A stretch of 64,000 nt of DNA from Pseudopithomyces maydicus (GCA_026873275.1 JANTUC010000004.1:2604001-2668000); one strand, 5' to 3'; positions 20,939 through 33,102 are shown, counted from the stretch's first letter. The notes: a model not told the origin generated them from the letters alone. Numbers and translations are program-made.

Positions 20939-22233
20939 GGATAATGAAAGAAGATATGGACACCTGGACATTGAAGCGTATTATGGAATCAAATCCTCTG
21001 TCTTGGGTGTTTTAGCATCGGTTTTGAGGACTTGGACCTGCTTCAAAGAAGGCACCCTTCGAAGGGATCTGGGTTTGGAAGATTATATGAGACACGAGAG
21101 TTCGGCGCGGCAACGATTGTAACTCTCTCAGTTTACATATCCTGCGGTCATGAACGATAGTAATTAACTCATTCGACTTTGTCATCATGTTACCCGAATG
21201 TTTCCGCAGATCACCCTCGTATACACTTGAGACCAGCACACTAGCTCATGCCATACGGAGGGGTCCTCGGCTCTGCCACCAACAGGTTGGCATCAGGCGA
21301 GCAAGGCGCTTAATCATATACCCAACAGACTTATCCCCGACACTAATAAATGCTCCCCAGTCTGAACGCACCGGTGACATTCAATACCCCTCAAACCCTA
21401 ACCCTAGATACCTGTGATAAGATTAAAGGCTCGAAAAATAAACGGCTAGGTGTGTGTTGTTTTCTACGTGTGTAACATAGGGCAGGGCCTAGTCGAGCTA
21501 GCGCCTATGGCCTTGAATTCATCCTCCTGTATCAATAAGCATTACAAGTAAGAGTAAAAGTCATAGAGACTCGGTAAATGGAAATTGAACAATCCTCGCA
21601 TAGCAAAACCCACAACAATATGCTAGGAACGCGAGAGGCTGGCAGCTAGTCAAGCTTGCGCCACCGCCGTTGACTCTTTCGGCGCCAGCCACGATAACCC
21701 CAGCGTCCGCTTTACAACTAATGTTTGACCTATCAAAACGGCCTTTATACGTAGGTATCATCTTTTTGCGCGCATGCGAACAGATAACGGCAGGCATGCT
21801 TGTTGGACCATTTGCGCTTTTCACGCCTCGCATTTCGCTCCGCTCGACGCTCGGAGACCGACTGACAAGGCTTTCCATCCCGGATGCACGCGACTCTCTC
21901 CTCTAGCAGTTTGATCTAATAGAACGCACTTCAGTAGAGGCCGCCAAAGGAACAATGTCACTTGCATAGGATAACTAGCAAGAAAACGATCGTACCTTAG
22001 TATGAATCGATACCAGGCTCAACATCCTTCCCGCTCCTAACACTAATAAGATATCCCTTAATGTTGGAAAAATAACTCTTCAGGAACTAGCACTAGAGCA
22101 AGCGTGTAGTTTAAAGAATAAAATATCTTTACTTTTCACTGAAGCGACTCTGGTCTATTTACACCCTAAGCATCCTACAACCTGTCTTTATCTACCGGTT
22201 CTATTTTCATCAAAGGTCAACCGTTTGCCTAAT
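20939..22233. other. Intergenic region upstream of the MT-A-T-TE gene
   Basis: About 1.3 kb. A two-copy telomere-like motif (CCCTAACCCTA) occurs at 21396-21406. An open frame of 105 codons on the minus strand at 21561-21878 overlaps one of 78 on the plus strand; neither shows a motif. No gene called. Confidence 0.4.
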
Positions 22234-25200
22234 ATGCACACAGGTTCTATCATAATTTCCTCTCCGGAAGACTTAGAACAGACTGTCATCCCATCAGGAA
22301 CCGCAATTCAGAAGAATTACCTTGTCACGGCTGTTGAGCTACCCTCCTCAATATCATCATCCGACTCTGAGACCGAATCCGATGATCAATCCAGTTACTC
22401 AACAAATTATTTGCTTGAATCTATTCATGAGGAAGACAGTAGTGGAATTGAGGCTAAATCTACCTGGAAATCGCTAGCCAGTACCGTTCTTGACTCAAAT
22501 CGTATTTGTCACGATGACACAAATAGCCCTTACTGCCTCCCGGCCGACAACTATGAGAAGACTCGACTGGATATGCAACGTAAGCAATACTGAGGCACAA
22601 GCTTATGGATGTGTGAAGTCCAAAGAAGAAATATTCTCAGACTTTTCTACACCAAGACTTGTTAATGCCTTCTTTACCACATCCCTAGCTTGAGTATGAG
22701 AACATTGGCTAACAAAATTACGCTTCACTTCAGATACCTTCATTCGTGATCACATATGTAATAGCCGCTTGGTTCTAGACGAAAAAGTGATCCTCAAAGA
22801 TGGCGATCTCGTGCTCGACCTGGGTACTGGCTCCGGGGCATGGGCATCCGACATGGCTCGCAATGTACCAAAGGGGGTCAAGATTCAGGGTCTTGACATC
22901 AGTGACCATCTATTTCCGGCCGATCACGACAATGTCACCTACACAGTAGGCAGTTTACTCGAATTGCCGGCCCATCTTCGTTGCCAGGTTACTCTCGCAC
23001 ATCAACGCCTTCTTATCTACGCTCTTCGTAGCAAAGAGTGGAGCCAAGCTATTGATTCGATTAAGAATGCTCTGATTCCGGGGGAAGGCGTTGTCCAGCT
23101 TACGGAGGTTATGACACCAGAAGATAATCCCGGAGCTGCTCAAGAGAAGTTCCAAGTTGTGCTGTCATCGTAAGTATAATTCTCTCTCACCTTTGAATTC
23201 ATGCTTTGCTGACTACCCTCTCTACATCTTAGTATTGCTCGAAAACGTGATCTTATGCTTGATTGTGGCGAACAACTTCCCGCGCTCCTCGAAAAAGCCG
23301 GATTTACCGACATCAACACGAGAGCTGAGAAAGTTCGTCTCGGGAGTGCTGGTGGTGTCGCGGGTCTTCAGGCAGCTGCATGTCGTATCGGCGCTTTCCG
23401 TGGTATGCGTGACAGTGTCTTGGCCGACGGTGGCTACGGTGTAGTCAGCAGCCGAGAAGCGTTTGATGCGCTGCTGGATAGCATGCAGAGTGAGTGGGAG
23501 ATCAATGAGTGTTACGCTACATATTACATGATAACTGCTCGTCGTCCGGCTTCAAGCTTTACGGCCCCACCTTCGTCTCTGAGCATACCTGAGATCTTTG
23601 ACTTTCATGCTAGGCATAATGGTCATCTATCGTTCTTTCGCTATGCTGGGGAGACGGAGTTGCACCAAATCTCCTACTCGGTCGTTAATCACGCGATCGA
23701 GTGTGCGGCTGGATTTATTAGGAGCATTGCTGGCGAAGGTGACTTACCGGTTGCAGTACTTGCTATCAGTGGTAAGTGTGATAACTCTATTTACTCTTCT
23801 CGAAACCTAACCAGACTTTATCTAGACTCCATAACTTTTATTACCATCATGCTTGGGTTTTTGAGAGCGGGTGTCAAGGTACGAACACATTCTTCTAACT
23901 CCTTCGTGACCGCTAATACTGACGTGAATTGCTGTAGGCTTTCTTCATCTCACCCCGTAACTCCGCATCCGCAACATCGCACCTCCTCCAAAAGACCGGT
24001 TCACAAAGTATTCTCGTCAGTAGCGATGAAAGCATACAGCAGCTCGCCGAGGCTGCTATCGTCCAAGATAAGCTTGAAGTCACCGTCAGACAAATTCCAA
24101 CCTACGATCAGCTTTTCAACCCATCTAAGACGGTCAAATTTCCGCTACGCAAGAGCTACGATCTAGAATCAGTAGCTCTAATTCTACACTCATCTGGCTC
24201 AACCAACTTCCCCAAGCCGATTCAGCTGACCCATCGTAACCTCATCGAGTGGGGTCGTGGATCGTATGGTGAGCGCAACTTCGAAGGTGAAGTCCTTGGA
24301 GGTCATAGTTTGGCCTTTTTCCATGCGATGGGGGTGTAAGTATCTGTTTCACCCTTTTGCGTGGTTCAATCGAAACTAACGTGCAACCCAAATAGAATTG
24401 CTCCACTTTGGTGCGCATACTCTGGAATGCAACTCGCCGTGTTCCCTCCAGCCAGTCCACCCTTTCGTCCCACCCCCGAAAACGTGTACAATGGAATCGT
24501 TGCCAGTCGATCAACCTACGTATTCTGTGTTCCAAGTCATATCGAACGCTGGGCTGCTATGCCAGAAACATACACTTACTTGAGTGAAAGCATCAAGGCT
24601 CTTGCATACTGCGGCGCGCCTCTCGGTGCCGACGCCGGCAATCTTCTTTCTTCGAAAGGTGTCAATCTTCAGCCCTACTTTGCATCCACTGAAACAGGTG
24701 GTATGTCAATGTTCTTGCCAGAGCGACCTTCAGAGACACATAATCGTGGATGGGCACGCTTTCGCATAGCTCCTCACTGCAATGCCAGGATTGTACCTCG
24801 CCGTGATGAATCTGTTGATGAGGAGCTTTCGGAAATTATTTTTTTGAAGGGCCCGGATCATACGCCTTCCGTATTCAATACCGAGTTCGAGGGTGAGCCG
24901 GCTTATACTACAGGTGACCTTGTCGTATCAAGTATAGACGACGGTATTGAATACTTCCGGTTCTATGGACGCGAAGACGATCAGATACTGCTCTCAACGG
25001 GAGAGAAGACGAACCCAGTTCCGATCGAAAAGATCCTTCTCAAAGACGACAATATCAACTTTGTTGTTCTGTTTGGCGAGGGAAAGCAGCAGAATGGCGC
25101 ACTCGTCCAACCATCCGCAAGCTATCTTGCTGCTGTAAAAGGCCTCAATCTATCTACCAACGACGAGAGACTCATTCACTTCCGCCAAGCGATAGCCCCT

Positions 25201-26719
25201 TCTCTAGCTGCTGCGAACGAATTCTCCCCAGCCCACAGTTTCATCTTCCCCGAGCTCGTCCTCCTCGCCGACTCCCCCTTCCAACTCACCGGCAAAGGCA
25301 CAGTTCGCCGCCGTCACACCCTAAAAGAATTCTCCGCCCAAATAGAAACCGCCTACACCGAAGTCGAACGTTCCACTCTCCCAGAAATCCTTGGACCCGA
25401 AAGCTGGACCATCAACAACACGCTCGACTTCGTCTCTGCCGTCATACACAAAGTCCTCGGCCACACTGTGCCCCCCAACGAAGACATCTTCCAACATGGC
25501 GCTGATAGCCTCTCCGCAACCTGGATCCGCAACACCATCCTGCGCGTCCTCCGTGGAGCGGGCTTCAAAACCCGCCGCATACCCGCCGACTTTGTGTTCC
25601 AGTTCCCGAGCACTAGCCAGCTTGCCGCTTTTCTCTTCGGGCTGCATCTCGGCGCGGGGACGACTTCCCGCTCCGAAGGACAGAAACAAGGAACAGAACA
25701 AGAAGATGAGGGGAGGGAGAAGGAGGGGGACGAGGAAGAAGAAGAAGAAGAAGAAGAAGAAGAAGAAGAAGAAGAAGAGCAAAACGCCACCACCGCCCAA
25801 ACCCTCTTCAGCCAAACCCCCAGCACCAACCAAACGACCATCGTCAAGCTCCGCCCCGGCCCCAATCCCCTCATCATCCTCCACACCATCGACGGCTCCA
25901 TAAACTCCTACCCCCGCTCCAAGAGCGCTTCCGCTCCGCCCTCTGGGCCATCCAGCTCACCCCCTCGACGCCCCTCTCCTCCATGGCCACCCTCCTCTCC
26001 TTCTACCACGCAGCCATCAAGCGCGAGCAACCCTCGGGCCCCTACCGCCTCAGCGCCTACTCCGCCGCCAGCATCTTCGCGGTGGGACTAGCGCGGAAGT
26101 TCGAGGCCGGCGGGGACGTCGTGGTGCAGGTAGCACTGATAGATCACGCGCCGCGGGTGTGGGCGTGTCCTGTGTACGGGGTGGGGAGGGGGATGATGGG
26201 GGATGCGGGGAGACTGCGGGACTTCCATCGGGTCGCGTGCGAGGGGATGGCGGATTTGATTCGGCGGGATGGGAGTGGGAGGATTCCTCGGCGGCACCAG
26301 ATGGCGCGGGGGTTGTTGGATGCGTTTGAGGGGGGCGCTGGGGTTCCGGAGACGATGGTGGGGTTTTGGGGGGCGATTGAGAAGATGCTTGATTTGTCGA
26401 TGGGGTTTATACTTGGGCAGGAGTTTGAGGGTGAGGGTGGGGATGGTGCCGGGGGTGAGGGTGAGGATGAGGATGCGCATCCTATGGCGGCGTATTTTGA
26501 GTGGGAGAGGGGTTGAAGGCACCTGTTTCTGTGTATGTCGCGGAGGATGGGATAGTGAAGAGTCTTCCTGGGGTGTATCGGGAGGAATGGGCGGACTTGG
26601 GGAGTCTGAGGAGCTGGCCGGCGGCCAGGATACATCATATTCCTGGGGGGCATTTGGAGATGTTGACGGATGATAAACTTATCGACTTGCTGCAGAATGA
26701 GTGGAAGCAGGTTGTTTAA
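22234..26719 (+). CDS. NRPS-like enzyme with N-terminal SAM methyltransferase: MT-A-T-TE; two frame breaks
   Basis: Multidomain enzyme, predicted to activate a carboxylic acid as adenylate, load it on a phosphopantetheine arm and release it through a thioesterase. Exons: 22234..22579, 22734..23169, 23233..23771, 23826..23878, 23938..24335 and 24396..26719; all five junctions are phase-consistent, 1365 residues. Order: LaeA-like class I methyltransferase (about 80-370; YCLPADNYEKTRLDMQ, motif I LVLDLGTGSGAWA, LAHQRLLIYAL); adenylation domain (about 376-900; LILHSSGSTNFPKP, FASTETGG, YTTGDL, GREDDQILLSTGEKTNPVP); carrier (about 957, HGADSLSA, Ser for the arm); poly-Glu linker; thioesterase (about 1077-1365; AYSAAS nucleophile, VALIDHAPR, HHIPGGHLEML). 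GEKTNPVP resembles fungal adenylate-forming reductases, but the reductase is replaced by TE. One base is missing at 25911-25915 and at 26509-26512. No condensation domain. Exon 3 itself spans the MT/A boundary. Substrate unknown. Confidence 0.85.
25732..25779 (+). repeat. GAA/GAG trinucleotide tract (poly-Glu linker)
   Basis: About sixteen GAG/GAA codons in a row, translated as an acidic tract between the carrier and thioesterase domains of the MT-A-T-TE protein. Likely length-polymorphic. Confidence 0.85.
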
Positions 26720-27293
26720 AAGGGTTCAGGTTTCACGCAATGTGGGTAGTTGAACTATTTTATTTTCTAATCTAAGGTAGGTTTATAGAAAATGAAAAAA
26801 TTAATGTATCAACAGACTGTAATATCCGGCATTGAAACGGGATTACTCTGTCTGTTTGAGAGCTACTCTTCAGTTTGGAAGTTGAATATAGTTGTCTATG
26901 TAAATGTGAGATGCCATGTTGACCATACTGCCCAAGCGTCCACTTATCAAGCAAGCATTCCTTACTCTGGGCCTACACGTATATATCCAACGCGTCTTAT
27001 TAAGATAATAGCATAGAGACACACATGAAGTCCTCCTTTCATGAGATCTTCTTTGACTTCTAAACCACTTAGCTCATCTTTCCTCAGCTCTATGGCCCTC
27101 TCTGTTCACGACCCCGTGATTTCTGGACATGATAGTAACGTACGCAGTCACAACACAAGAAAAACCAGCCAATGGCACATAATGAACATACAAAATCGAG
27201 GAAGTAAATCGTTATATTCTCTATCCCCAGTAACAACCATAATAATCATCTATGCACCCATCCCACCACGCCACACCACATAGCCTAACCCCC
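26720..27293. other. Convergent 3' region
   Basis: 574 bp between convergent genes, AT-rich; no coding signal or repeat noticed. Confidence 0.4.
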
Positions 27294-29080
27294 TCAAGCC
27301 TTCGCCTTCTTCGCCTTCTTAGCGCCCGCCCCAGTCTGCGAAACCCTACGCTTCTTCTCCGCGACAGGAGCCTCCTCCGCCTTCGGCTCCTTCTTCGCCT
27401 TCTTAGCGTTCGGCGCCGCGACCTCAACGGGGGCCTCGACGACGGCCTCGGCTATGGCCTGGGCCACGGCGTCGGACTTGCGCTTTGACCGCCTGACCTT
27501 GGGGGCGGCGATTTCTTCTGTGGCGGCGGGGGCCTCGATCTCGGGCTTGGGGTCGGCGGAGGTCTGGGGTGCGAGGTTAGTATGATGAATGATATTTTCA
27601 CTTGTGAGGGTGCGAAAGGAAGGGAGAGGGAAGGGAGGAGAATAACGTACCTCGCCCTGCGTCAGCAGCGGCTGAGCGGCAGCACCTTCCAACGCAGCAC
27701 CCTTCTTGGGCACCGAATCCACAGACTTAACCTCGGGCGCTTTGAACTCGTAGCCAAACTCCTCCAACAGCGCCTTCGACTTAGCTGCCCTCCTCTTGTT
27801 CTCCTTCTTCACGCGCTTCTCCCAGACGTCGCGGGTGGCGCCACGCGCCATGGCAGCGCCCTCCTTCTGGTTGCGGGGGTCGACCTTGAAGCGGTCGTTT
27901 GCGCCCTTGAACAGCTCGGGGTGGACCTGCTCCTGGGGCACGACGCGGCACTGCAGAATGTGGCCGAACATGAGGTAGTTGTGCATTGTTTTGGCGACGA
28001 TGTCGGCGACTTCGGAGTTTGCGAATTCGACGAAGGCGTAGTGTTTGGAGGCGCCGGTCTTCTTGTTGCGGGAGAGGCGGAGGCGGCGGACGGTGCCAAA
28101 TTGGCTGAAGTACTTCTTCATTTGGGGCTCGAAGAAACCGTGGGGTATGCGACTGCGGGGTGTCAGTTGGTGAAGTTTAGAAGAATTGTGAAAGGGTGGC
28201 AGAATAGGGTGCCGTGGTTTTTTTGGGATGGATTGTAACGTACCCAAGGTAGATGACTCCCGGTTCGGCGTCTTTCCTGGCCTTCTCCAGCTCCTTGCGC
28301 TTCTTCTTGCTGATCTCCTTGCCCATCTCGGGCAGGGCGTCCTCGTCGAACTCCTCGTCCTCCTTCTCGAAGTCGCTCTCATCGCGGTCGCTTTCGAAGC
28401 CGGCAAGAAGAGCTGCTGTCTGGTCGTCAAGAGCCTCGTCCTCGTCGCCAGAGTTGTCGTCGACATCCTCAGCAGCGGGTTCCTCTGCAGCCTCCACCAC
28501 GGGCTCTGCCTCCTGCTTGCTGGACTTCTTTCCCTTCTTAGACTTCTTCTCCTCCACCGGGGCAGCGACCTCCTCGACGACAATGGATTCCTCCTCCTTC
28601 TTTCCCTTTTTCGACTTCTTTTCCTTCTTGGGTGTCTCTTCCGCGACGACGGTCACCTCCTCGGTCACCTCGGTCACGACGGGGGCCTCCTCTCCCTTCT
28701 TTGGCTTCTTGGTCTTCTTCGTTGTCTTGACTACCTCAACGACCTCGGGGGCGTCGGCGACAACGGTATCCTCTCCATTGGCGGCTTCGGCAGTCTTGGT
28801 CTTCTTTCCCTTCTTGGGCTTGGCAGCTTCGACGGGCGCGGGCTTCTCGTCGTCGGAGAAGAAATCAGCGGCCTGCTTGCGCGCAGGCTTCTTAGTTGTA
28901 GTAGTGGCAGTGACAGTGGCAGCGACATCGTCTGACTTGCGCGCCTTCTTGGCCTTGGGCTGGGAATCGGTTGCGCCTGCGGAAAGCAATTTAGTAAGAT
29001 GTACTCTCAAACTTGAACCCACAACAAGCAGACTTGCACATACCCTTGCGCTTCTTGTTCTGGACGTCGGAGGCAGCCAT
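27294..29080 (-). CDS. NOP15: Nucleolar RRM protein Nop15/NIFK-like
   Basis: Ribosome biogenesis factor needed for 60S pre-rRNA processing. Exons: 29080..29044, 28976..28244, 28152..27651 and 27563..27294; introns 67, 91 and 87 nt, giving 513 residues in frame. The first 250 residues are a Lys/Glu-rich low-complexity tail with repeated KKxKKxKK blocks and acidic segments. A single RRM follows at about 253-335: RNP2 VIYLGRIP, RNP1 KHYAFVEF, and the family-specific HGFFEPQMKKYFSQFG and HPELFKGAN. The C-terminus is again Lys/Ala-rich. Yeast Nop15 is much shorter; the long charged N-terminus is common in filamentous fungi. It shares a 322-bp divergent promoter with SMN. Confidence 0.88.
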
Positions 29081-29402
29081 TGCGATGGGTGTGTGTTGTC
29101 GCGTGTCTGGTGTGCTTCCGGCTTGCTGCACGAAAAAGTTCGTGGAGGAAGCTCGAGCCCCGAACTTTTTTGGCGCTAAGAGCGCACAGGCCGAGCTTCC
29201 CCCGGAGGTGAAGGCAGCTACCCACCCACCCTACCCTGAGGAAGCCATAGTTGACCCTCTACACAACTAAAACAAATAATCGTCGTTGTCCGAGCAAGTA
29301 AACTACCTCACATCGTGGACCTCTTTGACCACGTACGTATTGCCCGACATCGACTCCCACCCGTGGACCTCGCTTCGACACGTGCCTCGCGACCGCGACA
29401 CC
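29081..29402. other. NOP15-SMN divergent promoter region
   Basis: 322 bp between head-to-head start codons of two RNA-assembly genes; presumably a shared promoter. No clear TATA box. Confidence 0.45.
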
Positions 29403-30151
29403 ATGCCTGGGGTTAGCCTTGAAGACCGAGGCGCTTGGGATGATTCAGCTCTGGTCGACTCCTGGGCCGATGCCGTCGCTGAATATCAGGTCAGTTGTAC
29501 AATCTCTCGCTACATCGCGACATGCCGACTGACAAATGGTAGAAATACCACAGCATCGCGAAATCAGGAAAGCGGCTGGAAGATGCCTTGACCGAAGCGG
29601 AACTTGACCAGCTCCGAGAGTGTGTTAATCTCTTGTCTGTTTGAATAGCATCTGATTACTATAGGGACTACGGCGACCTCCTGGAGGAAAAGACGGGATC
29701 GTTTACGGGTCCAACCCAAGTCCCGGAAGCTACTGAAGCCGCCCAACCTCAGGCACAGACCAATGGCTCAGCATCAGGTGGATCGGTTGCTGCCCAAGAG
29801 GTATGATTTGGCATCCTGGCAGGCTGTGGCTGCTGTGTGCCGAACGCTGACTTGCCAGGCACAGGACCGAGCCGCACCTGCGAACCAAGGCAGCGCACAG
29901 CCAACAGAAACAGCGGCTCCGCATGAAGAGCCAAAAACAGCTTCGATGCCGCAGGCTCTTCTCGGATCAGGTAAGTCATGGAGCCGGATAACCGGGCAGA
30001 TCTCATGCCTAGAACAACATGTCGCTTGGCATGAAACACCTCTAACAGCTTGACAGTTCAGGACGAGAACATGAAGAACCTGATGATGTCGTGGTACTAC
30101 GCCGGCTATTATACCGGCTTGGTGGATGGGCAGAAGCAGCAGAAGCAGTAG
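29403..30151 (+). CDS. SMN1: Survival motor neuron-like protein (SMN)
   Basis: Core of the SMN complex that loads Sm rings on spliceosomal snRNAs. Five small exons: 29403..29489, 29543..29619, 29665..29800, 29859..29970 and 30057..30151, giving 168 residues. The N-terminal Gemin2-binding segment is clear (WDDSALVDSWADAVAEYQKY then HSIAKSGKRLEDAL). The middle is a Gln/Ala/Thr/Pro linker with no Tudor domain, as in S. pombe Smn1. The C-terminal YG box, which drives oligomerisation, is present: MSWYYAGYYTGLVDG. Ends QKQQKQ. The start at 29403 (MPGVSLEDRGAWDD) is chosen over an upstream in-frame ATG-like start because the family begins just before the WDDSAL motif. Confidence 0.85.
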
Positions 30152-31021
30152 CAGCAACCTGCGTCAGAGATCTAATTGCAGCATAAACAGCAGAGATGGC
30201 AGGGCTGGTGCCAAACTGCAGGATTGAAACCACAATCTTTGATACCTGTCACCGGTTTTGTCAAGGCTGTAGCCCGTACACAAGCAGAAAATAGTGAGAG
30301 GGGCGGGCCAATCAGGGGGTAGGGCTGGCGTTAGTATACCTTCACGTTGCTGACGGGGAACAGCTCGTGCCTCACGGCTTCGGATGCCTAGGCTGCGAGA
30401 TTCGTTTTGCCTCAGCGCTTCATGCAGGTGGGGTTTCTGAGTGCCTTTCCGTCCAGGCACATCACAGAACCGTTTTGCAGCGCAAGCTTGTCAAAAGCTT
30501 AGTGGTGCTGGATCGGGCATGCGGGGGTGCTAGCGAGACGGATCTGCGACACTGTCGCGACAACTTCGAACCCATCTCGTACACAACGGGCGTCAGGCAC
30601 GGACGCCACTTCCTCCGTACCTGTTTACCCCAGCAAAATCAGATCATTTTTGCAGCTTCGTCACGGGCCCTTACCGGCTTCCGCCAAGCCGAAGGGGTGT
30701 GATGTTTCGGCGCGTGTGCGCCAGGTTCGCGGACCCCAGGCCCCCAATTTCATGCGCCGATAAAGGCACTGGAGATTCCTGACCCGCTCCCTCTTTTCTG
30801 CCTTCTATCCTCCCTTAACTGTGTCGGACCGGTGCCAAACCATTTCATTCTCTTCCCTTCTGGTTTTGCTGTATACTCGCGACTGTTGAGCCGGCCCTCA
30901 TCGTGTGCCCCTTCGCCTTTCCGCCTTTCCCTTCGACAACCCCCCGTTTTAGTACCCATTGTCTGCAGTGCAGGCGCCTCGTTCTTTCGCCCTTTTACGA
31001 CACCCAAAAAACTTAGTCATA
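30152..31021. other. Intergenic region
   Basis: About 870 bp: 3' region of SMN and promoter/CT-rich leader of the cupredoxin gene (from about 30780). No gene-like frame or repeat seen. Confidence 0.4.
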
Positions 31022-31901
31022 ATGAAGTATATTTCGGCACTACCGCTGGCCGCCAGCCTCGCCGCTGCCCAGATGCAAGTCATGAGCCTTGCGCCCCAGG
31101 CCTCAAACGGTCCCATGGTCCACACTGTACGCAAATATACACACATCACCACGGCATGTTCCCACATGAATACTAACACCACCACCAGGTCACCGTCGGT
31201 GGACTGAAACCCGTCGAGACCGGAATGGCCCCTGTACTCGGCTTCTCCCCTGAATCAATCACCGCAAATGTCGGCGACATGGTCGAGTTCGTCTTCATGC
31301 AGAAGAACCACACCGTCACGCAATCTACCTTCGCCGAGCCCTGCAAGAAGATGGAGGGAGGCCAGGACTCGGGCTTCATGCCCAACGCAGAGGGCAAGGA
31401 GGGCGTCACCTGGAACATGACCGTCGAGACCACTGACGCAACCTGTACGTTCCCTTCACCACCACCCCCTATCAAAAAGAAAAAATAAAGGAAAAAGAAG
31501 AGGAAGAAGAAAGCTAACGTATTCCCAGGGTGGTACTGCAAACAAGGCACCCACTGCGGCGTCGGCATGGTCTTCGCCGTCAACGCCGCCACCACGGGCG
31601 AGAAAACCATGGCCGTCTTCAAAAACACAGCCATCAACGGCAACAGCACAAAGTCCGCCAACCTCGGCCTCGCGGCCATCCAGTCCGTCGACCCTGCCGC
31701 AGCAGCAGCCCCTCCACCGTCACCGTCCAGGCCGCCTCGGGCACCGGCGCCGTCGCCGGATCCACCGCCACGGTCGTCGCCGGCCAGGGCACCGATCAGA
31801 ACGGCCAGTCGTGCGGATGCCAGTGCCTCTGTGGCGTCAACAGCTTCCCGCAGCAGGCGGCGGTGAATAATTTCGGGGGGTTCGCCGGCATGTTGCCTTA
31901 G
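31022..31901 (+). CDS. Secreted cupredoxin-domain protein; frame break
   Basis: Extracellular blue-copper-like protein of the fungal serine-rich cupredoxin family; function unknown, often wall-associated or induced in development. Exons: 31022..31126, 31189..31444 and 31529..31901. A signal peptide (MKYISALPLAASLAAAQ) is followed by one cupredoxin domain with the ligand pattern His in QKNHTVTQ and Cys-His-Met in WYCKQGTHCGVGM. After residue 200 a Thr/Val/Ser/Gly-rich tail follows (STVTVQAASGTGAVAG). This tail is in another frame: one C is missing in CCCC at 31709-31712; with it the product is 244 residues. The end (GGFAGMLP) is not strongly hydrophobic, so GPI anchoring is doubtful. A four-Cys patch (CGCQCLC) precedes the end. 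Confidence 0.8.
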
Positions 31902-32608
31902 TTGGGGAACGGTGTGCAAGATATGATATATGGATAGAGGGACGGTGGATGTGGGGATGCTAATGTGTGTGTGTGCATGTACGTGTGCGTATTGGGGCGA
32001 CGAGAATGCGATGAGAATGGGTTCTTTATAACGAGGGTTCGATGGCTTCTGGTTGGCTTCACCCATTATACCATTTTGTTGATTTGGATCAAGTAGGGGG
32101 AAAGGGCGTTTCGCATTATACCGTTGTTGCTGCTCCCGTAATCCATGGCGCTGTGTGTGTTTGTGTAGGATACGATTCGATACGTTACGATACGATACGC
32201 AACGCACGTGCGTGGTGAGGGTTCACTGCTTTTTATATATATAAACAAACAGATTAGAAAGTTGAATGATCTCCGAGAGATGGAACTTTAAATTTGAGTT
32301 TTTTGCGGCTTTGACGTGTTGCTTGAGTCTGCGGGAGTGAAGGGAAGAGAGAAGAGGGGAAATGTATGTAGGTGCTGTTGGGCAGGTTGCAGTTGGGCCA
32401 GAGGAAGGGGAAGGGGACATCACAGGTGCAAGTCATAACCGGTTCATTGAATGTACGTATACTCCATCTCCCTTTCTCCAACCGCACTGTACCATCCCAT
32501 ACCATACCCAACTACCGCTCCCCAAACCCCAATCCGCACCGCGCAAGATTCGACGCCTGAAATGCATTCACGCTACGGGCCCGGACTCAAAGCCGCACCC
32601 CATCCCAT
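31902..32608. other. Convergent 3' region
   Basis: About 700 bp between convergent genes. GT-rich and GATAC-rich simple sequence at 31960-32220 (for example CGATACGTTACGATACGAT). No gene seen. Confidence 0.4.
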
Positions 32609-33102
32609 TTACTTCTTCTCTGCCTTCTTGGCATCGGCTGTGCAGAATTAGCAATGCTCCATATACATTCCATCGCATCGCATCCGCCTCTCACGGCGCC
32701 TATCCAAACAGCAAGATCCCAAAATAGAAATAGAAACAGAGAAAAAGGGAACACATACCAGCCGCCTGCTTAGCCCGCATGATAGCCGCCGTGTCCTCCT
32801 TCGCCTTTGCAAATTCCGTGCCGGACATCTACGCTCGGTCGTTAGCCACCCGTCCATCCACTCATCCATCCATTCATCCATTTCCTTTCTTTCTTGCTAC
32901 CGAGCTACCTCCCATCCAAACCCAAAAACTCAAAACAAACTAAAGATACACACCTGATTCCCCTTCTTCTGCACCACAGTTAGCAAATCCATTCCCCTTC
33001 CCGTCCCACTTCAACACGGCGTCACGCGTCAGCACATACCTTCCCCGCCTGCTCCTTCAAGTTCTTCTCGCGCGCCTTCTCACGCTGGTTGCCGCGGGCC
33101 AT
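32609..33102 (-). CDS. SERF-like small EDRK-rich protein
   Basis: 58-residue protein of the 4F5/SERF family, highly charged small proteins that in animals and yeast modify amyloid aggregation. Four exons: 33102..33040, 32968..32954, 32828..32759 and 32637..32609; introns 71, 125 and 121 nt. The second exon is only 15 nt (KKGNQ). The start MARGNQREKAREKNLK is diagnostic; the C-terminal half reads MSGTEFAKAKEDTAAIMRAK and ends ADAKKAEKK. The introns make up almost two thirds of the gene. All junctions are in phase, which supports the micro-exon. Confidence 0.8.

Noticed and set aside
21396..21406. Interstitial telomere repeat
   Set aside because: Only two copies of CCCTAA-type sequence; too short to mean a chromosome end or fusion.
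25321..25901. Long minus-strand frames of 182-187 codons with poly-Phe or poly-Ser
   Set aside because: Antisense shadow of the adenylation/carrier region and its GAA tract.
22234..26719. Treating the methyltransferase and the A-T-TE enzyme as two genes
   Set aside because: A single uninterrupted exon crosses the boundary and all junction phases agree.
28228..29179. Long plus-strand frames of 235-308 codons
   Set aside because: Antisense to the Lys/Glu-rich N-terminus of NOP15; biased codons there leave the reverse frames open.
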